In this document: positions 61,184 to 64,000 of the stretch, one piece after another
Numbering within the stretch: position 1 is the first letter of the stretch
Layout of the letters: each line of letters opens with the position of its first letter
Assembly (NCBI GenBank): GCA_035934555.1
Contig: DASYXT010000030.1
Location: forward strand, 67,731 to 131,730
Direction: 5' to 3'
Source of the DNA: DASYXT01 sp035934555
Lineage (GTDB): Bacteria; Verrucomicrobiota; Verrucomicrobiia; Limisphaerales; UBA8199
Length of the DNA stretch: 64,000 nt
The notes under the pieces: model-generated
Databases searched by the model: none
What the model saw: the letters and a program-made list of their open reading frames with translations, nothing else
What the model was told of the DNA's origin: nothing
Translations under genes and position numbers: made by a program

Positions 61184-62030
61184 ATCACAACCTCAAAGGA
61201 TCGGTTTTTCGACGGGTGCTCTTGAAAAAGGAAATTACCGCCAGGCTGTGCGCTGGCTGCGAAACCAGCGGGTGCATAATGTCGAGTTATCAGCCCTCCG
61301 CCTTGAAGAACTTGAGCCGCTAGTGAATGATCTTGAGTCGTTACCCCTCGGTTTTTTTAGCTACGTCTCTTTCCATGCTCCGAGTTCCTTCCCAGCAACT
61401 GAAGAATCAAACGTTGTTCAACTGCTCGGGAAAGTCTTTAAACGAGGATGGAACATAATCGTGCATCCCGACGTGATCAGACGCCCTGCGCTTTGGCGCC
61501 ATTTTGGGAGACAACTGCTGGTGGAAAATATGGATCGGCGCAAAGCCGATGGAAGGACCGCTTCTGAGCTTGAGGAGTATTTTAGGGAGCTGCCCCAGGC
61601 CAGACTTTGCCTGGACGTGGCCCACGCACGCCAGCTCGATACAACATTGACTGTCCTCACAGAACTAATTGGGATGTTTCGTTCTCGTCTTGGCGAGGTC
61701 CACATAAGCGAGCTGGACTCTCACTGCTCGCACACGCTGATGTCGGCCCTTTCGATTGAGGACTACCTTCAAGTCACGCCGCGCCTAAGTCGCACGATAC
61801 CGGTAATTATCGAGTCCATGCTTGACGGGCTAAAAACTGACACACGGATGAACGAGCTTTCGTCCGCAGAGTACGCGATGGGAGATCGGCGACCACCGAA
61901 AAACATCAAAACTTTCTATTGTTACTTGTGGGCGAACACGGCTGCCGAAAAAAATCATACAAGAATACAGGCGCGACATCCTGGAAGGAGAAACGGCGCC
62001 CGTAAGGTGAGCGGGCGCCGGACTCAATAA
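61170..62030 (+). CDS. Xylose isomerase/AP endonuclease-2-like TIM-barrel protein
   Basis: A 286-residue protein, translationally coupled to the nucleotidyltransferase. It reads like a sugar isomerase-type TIM barrel: R-I-G-F-S-T-G-A at strand 1, N-V-E-L-S-A, S-F-H-A-P-S-S at strand 3, I-I-V-H-P-D-V, L-L-V-E-N-M-D-R with the metal-ligand Glu, R-L-C-L-D-V-A-H-A with the Asp-x-x-His, and E-V-H-I-S-E-L-D. These positions match metal ligands of AP_endonuc_2 proteins (EndoIV and sugar isomerases). Its C-terminal tail after about residue 235 is charged. It could be a nuclease, phosphodiesterase or isomerase partner for the first gene product. Confidence 0.72.
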   Translation: MSDSKSQPQRIGFSTGALEKGNYRQAVRWLRNQRVHNVELSALRLEELEPLVNDLESLPLGFFSYVSFHAPSSFPATEESNVVQLLGKVFKRGWNIIVHPDVIRRPALWRHFGRQLLVENMDRRKADGRTASELEEYFRELPQARLCLDVAHARQLDTTLTVLTELIGMFRSRLGEVHISELDSHCSHTLMSALSIEDYLQVTPRLSRTIPVIIESMLDGLKTDTRMNELSSAEYAMGDRRPPKNIKTFYCYLWANTAAEKNHTRIQARHPGRRNGARKVSGRRTQ

Positions 62031-62088
62031 TACAAGGTCCGGCTGGCGGCCGCATTAGAAGCCCAACTCACCCACAACTACCGGAGTG

Positions 62089-62262
62089 CAATCCGACCCT
62101 GCCGGCATTTGGCGTGTCGGCCCCGCCCTCGACCCGCGCATCGAAGGCCAAAAGGCCCTGGTCGCGCTCGACGGCCAACGTGTGATCGCCCCCGGCGAGG
62201 AGAAATTCTATCCGGCCATCGAGAGCCTGCGCTGGCAGGAGCGACACCTCACCACCCGGATA
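62089..62262 (+). pseudogene. Inverted fragment of an HNH endonuclease C-terminus
   Basis: A plus-strand frame gives G-I-W-R-V-G-P-A-L-D, K-A-L-V-A-L-D-G-Q-R-V, and F-Y-P-A-I-E-S-L-R-W-Q-E-R, aligning with the last 60 residues of the HNH protein encoded on the minus strand at 58948. No nuclease domain precedes it. It lies directly after the TIM-barrel gene and is opposite in orientation to the intact HNH copy. Confidence 0.65.
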
Positions 62263-62509
62263 ACCGTGTTTCAAGTCGTTGGCGCAATGAGGGTTCATTT
62301 CGGCAAACGGCGTCCAAAAAAGCTGCCCGCTCGTCTCCCGAAAGTTGGGAGGCGGCTTCAAACAAAGCAGCTTCGCGTTTTGGGTTCGCGCTCATTAGGG
62401 ATTTCTGGCTCTTAATTACCACATCACCCGCAGTTTGGCTGCAAAAAGTCTGAAACGGCTGGCCAATTGGCCTTTTCTATGGACCGACCCCGGCCACGGC
62501 CACGGCCAT

Positions 62510-62860
62510 GGCCCGCAGCACCTTCATGCTCGGCGGACTAGTCGCGTTGCCGGCCTCATACAATCTCCCACCGGAGGGCTTCTCCAGGCTCCAAAACCCG
62601 TCCCCGGACAAAAAGTAATACGGATTCTCAATCGTCGGCTTATCATCCCGCTGTCGCACCACCTCAAAGTACCGGCGGAACGTCTTTACCAGATCCTCAT
62701 TCAACGGGACCTCGTTCCGGGTGATCTGCCCCTTATCCACCAAATCCAGGATCGCCAGCAACAGCGCCGGCTTATGCGGCCGCTCATGCGATTCCCTCTT
62801 GTCGCGGCGCAAATTATACAGCCGCTCAAGCCACTCCTGCCATGTGCGTTCGGATGGCAT
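62510..62860 (-). pseudogene. Truncated N-terminal copy of the HNH endonuclease
   Basis: The minus strand encodes about 117 residues nearly identical to the N-terminal sulfur-binding-like domain of the intact HNH protein (M-P-S-E-R-T-W-Q-E-W-L-E-R-L at the start), but homology ends at K-V-L-R-A, after which the frame runs into unrelated G/C repeats and stops. The HNH nuclease part is missing. The upstream flank is also similar to that of the intact gene. Confidence 0.75.
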
Positions 62861-62892
62861 GTGCCGCGTTTTGAGCTTGTATACCGCTCCCC
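62510..62892. repeat. Long direct repeat, copy 2
   Basis: The partner of 59541-59935. Similarity includes the promoter side (TTGTATACCGCT in both copies). The breakpoint on the inner side lies at GCCATGGCCCGCAGC. Between this repeat and the next gene (62893-63150) I see only decayed sequence. Confidence 0.7.
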
Positions 62893-63150
62893 GGCGCATC
62901 AGGCCAGAGGGATCTTGGCGACAGCACAGCGGCCTTAAGGTCGCCTCGGCACCAGCCTTCCTCGACATGAGGCGGAATTTGCCTACGGGACGGAGATTTT
63001 GTGCAACCTGTTTCTGGATAACTGAGAAGATCGAGGCGGATGCCCCTTTCATGGTGGTTAAAAGAAGGTTAGGTGTTGTCCACCTCCTCAAACCCACTGG
63101 CATGTTGGCACAAATTGAGCTTACTTCCACCCGTTGAAGGATTCTCGAAA

Positions 63151-63741
63151 ATGAAAACTTGTATTCTCTTGATCGGCCTAACCGCCCTCTTGTGTTGTGG
63201 GTGCGCCACCGACCACCTGCAGAAATTCTATGTCCAGGTTTTGCATGAACAGACGGTCCCCAAGCACTTGCGAAACATCCAACCGGACATTATCATCTCA
63301 AACAATCTCACCAACGACTCATCCAAGGCCTTGCGAAAGGGCCTGGGGGTAGTTGGTTATGCAGATTATTGGAGTTCCAGGCCACCGATTCCCGCCGACC
63401 TCCGAAAGCAAGCGCGGCGAGTAGGAGCGACCTGCGTGATCTGCTCGATTCACCACAGAGGCAGCGAGACCGCTTATCGGCCCGTGTACAACTGGGTCCC
63501 AGGAACAACCGCGACTTACGGCAGCTCGGGCTCAATTTCAGCGCAAAGCACAGCCAGTTTCTACGGCAATGGACTGTATGGAAATGCGTATGGGAATGCC
63601 CAGGGATATTACAACTCAACAGCTAGCGCATCTTCCCCCGGGTACCTTCAATACGCCGGGGCCATGCCCGTCACAATCCACTACTATGATGTCAACGCTG
63701 TGTTCCTCAGGAGGGACCACCAATCAGCAGCGCTGCGATGA
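63151..63741 (+). CDS. Hypothetical lipoprotein
   Basis: A 196-residue protein with a lipoprotein signal: K-T-C-I-L-L-I-G-L-T-A-L-L-C-C-G-C, lipidated Cys near residue 18. The mature part begins A-T-D-H-L-Q-K-F-Y. Later there is a Gly/Ser/Tyr/Asn-rich stretch (about 120-170; G-N-G-L-Y-G-N-A-Y-G-N-A). The final segment, V-T-I-H-Y-Y-D-V-N-A-V-F, looks like an amphipathic strand. Probably outer-membrane or periplasm-anchored; the family is not known to me. Confidence 0.65.
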   Translation: MKTCILLIGLTALLCCGCATDHLQKFYVQVLHEQTVPKHLRNIQPDIIISNNLTNDSSKALRKGLGVVGYADYWSSRPPIPADLRKQARRVGATCVICSIHHRGSETAYRPVYNWVPGTTATYGSSGSISAQSTASFYGNGLYGNAYGNAQGYYNSTASASSPGYLQYAGAMPVTIHYYDVNAVFLRRDHQSAALR

Positions 63742-63914
63742 AAAGCTGAAATAGGCTGCCGCCTCTTCCCCGCGAGCATCGAAGCTGAGGTCCGATGTAG
63801 GTGGCGCGCCATCGGTAGGTCAAAAGGCTGCCCCCATCTGGCCATCTGCGGTCATTCCTCGGGCGCATGACAAAAAATCGCAGAGTCCACGATCTGCGCA
63901 TTTTTTGGTGACAA

Positions 63915-63936
63915 AGTATCTATGATAGTAGATACT
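63915..63936 (+). promoter_or_regulatory. Perfect inverted repeat before the terminal gene
   Basis: AGTATCTA (63915-63922) and TAGATACT (63929-63936) are perfect inverted repeats with a 6-bp spacer, ending 7 bp before the ATG at 63944. This close position suggests an operator of an autoregulated gene, perhaps of PadR, MarR or BlaI type, but the regulator is not seen. Confidence 0.45.
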
Positions 63937-63943
63937 CACTGCC

Positions 63944-64000
63944 ATGAACACTCAAAATCCATTGCATTCTATCCTCCACCAAATCGCCAAGATTCAAACC
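63944..64000 (+). CDS. Start of a gene cut by the window edge
   Basis: Nineteen codons from the ATG at 63944 read M-N-T-Q-N-P-L-H-S-I-L-H-Q-I-A-K-I-Q-T and run off the end. A perfect inverted repeat lies 7 bp upstream of the start. The family cannot be told. Confidence 0.4.
   Translation, partial: MNTQNPLHSILHQIAKIQT

Overview
The window looks like chromosomal DNA of a high-GC member of the Verrucomicrobiota, most likely the Pedosphaera/Limisphaerales group. The grounds are recall of families common there: H-X9-DG pseudopilins, secreted proteins that open with a T-F-T-Y-Q-G-R-L-like module and close with an intramolecular-chaperone (S74) tail, secreted proteins ending in a W...FYR-like module, Ser/Thr kinases fused to WD40-like repeats next to an ECF sigma factor, and many short palindromic repeats between genes. 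No rRNA, tRNA, CRISPR array or complete insertion sequence was recognised.

Layout. 1-4.6 kb: a pseudopilin, then a compact arsenic operon (arsR-arsC-arsM-acr3) behind a palindromic operator, then a flavin reductase-like gene. 4.6-6.7 kb (minus): an ExbB-ExbD-TonB-like transport energiser with a small zinc-ribbon protein. 7-10.3 kb: membrane protein, pseudopilin, Tat-exported protein, lytic transglycosylase. 10.6-15.2 kb: argJ (minus) and ppdK with a clear terminator. 15.3-17.4 kb: membrane proteins and a secreted beta-propeller. 17.4-22.8 kb: a polarity/signalling cluster with a response regulator-DUF4388 protein, a Pro/Ala-rich roadblock protein, an MglA-like GTPase and an MglB-like partner. 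22.8-30.3 kb: DUF481, DUF1697, an oligopeptide ABC importer (substrate-binding protein and two permeases, no ATPases here), DUF72, a dihydrouridine synthase and YraN. 30.5-36.5 kb: methyltransferase, unknown protein, argG, a Tat-exported TIM-barrel protein and an ARPP-1-like protein. 36.7-40.8 kb: a histidine kinase, response regulator and GH79-like glycosidase with overlapping ends.

41-55.6 kb is a surface/secretome region: three paralogous long secreted proteins with S74 tails (one split by a frameshift at a run of eight G), an ECF sigma factor and a WD40 kinase between the first and second, and three other secreted proteins. 55.6-64 kb is accessory DNA: long direct repeats, a divergent pair (phage Mu gp27-like protein and sigma-like protein), a PIN-toxin relic, an HNH endonuclease with a sulfur-binding-like N-terminus, and a two-gene operon (nucleotidyltransferase plus TIM-barrel protein) lying between two direct copies of the HNH 5' end. 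That operon is my best candidate for an undescribed, possibly defensive, system. The window ends in a lipoprotein gene and the first 19 codons of another gene behind a perfect 8-bp inverted repeat.

All family names come from reading the translated sequence and recall; no database search was run.
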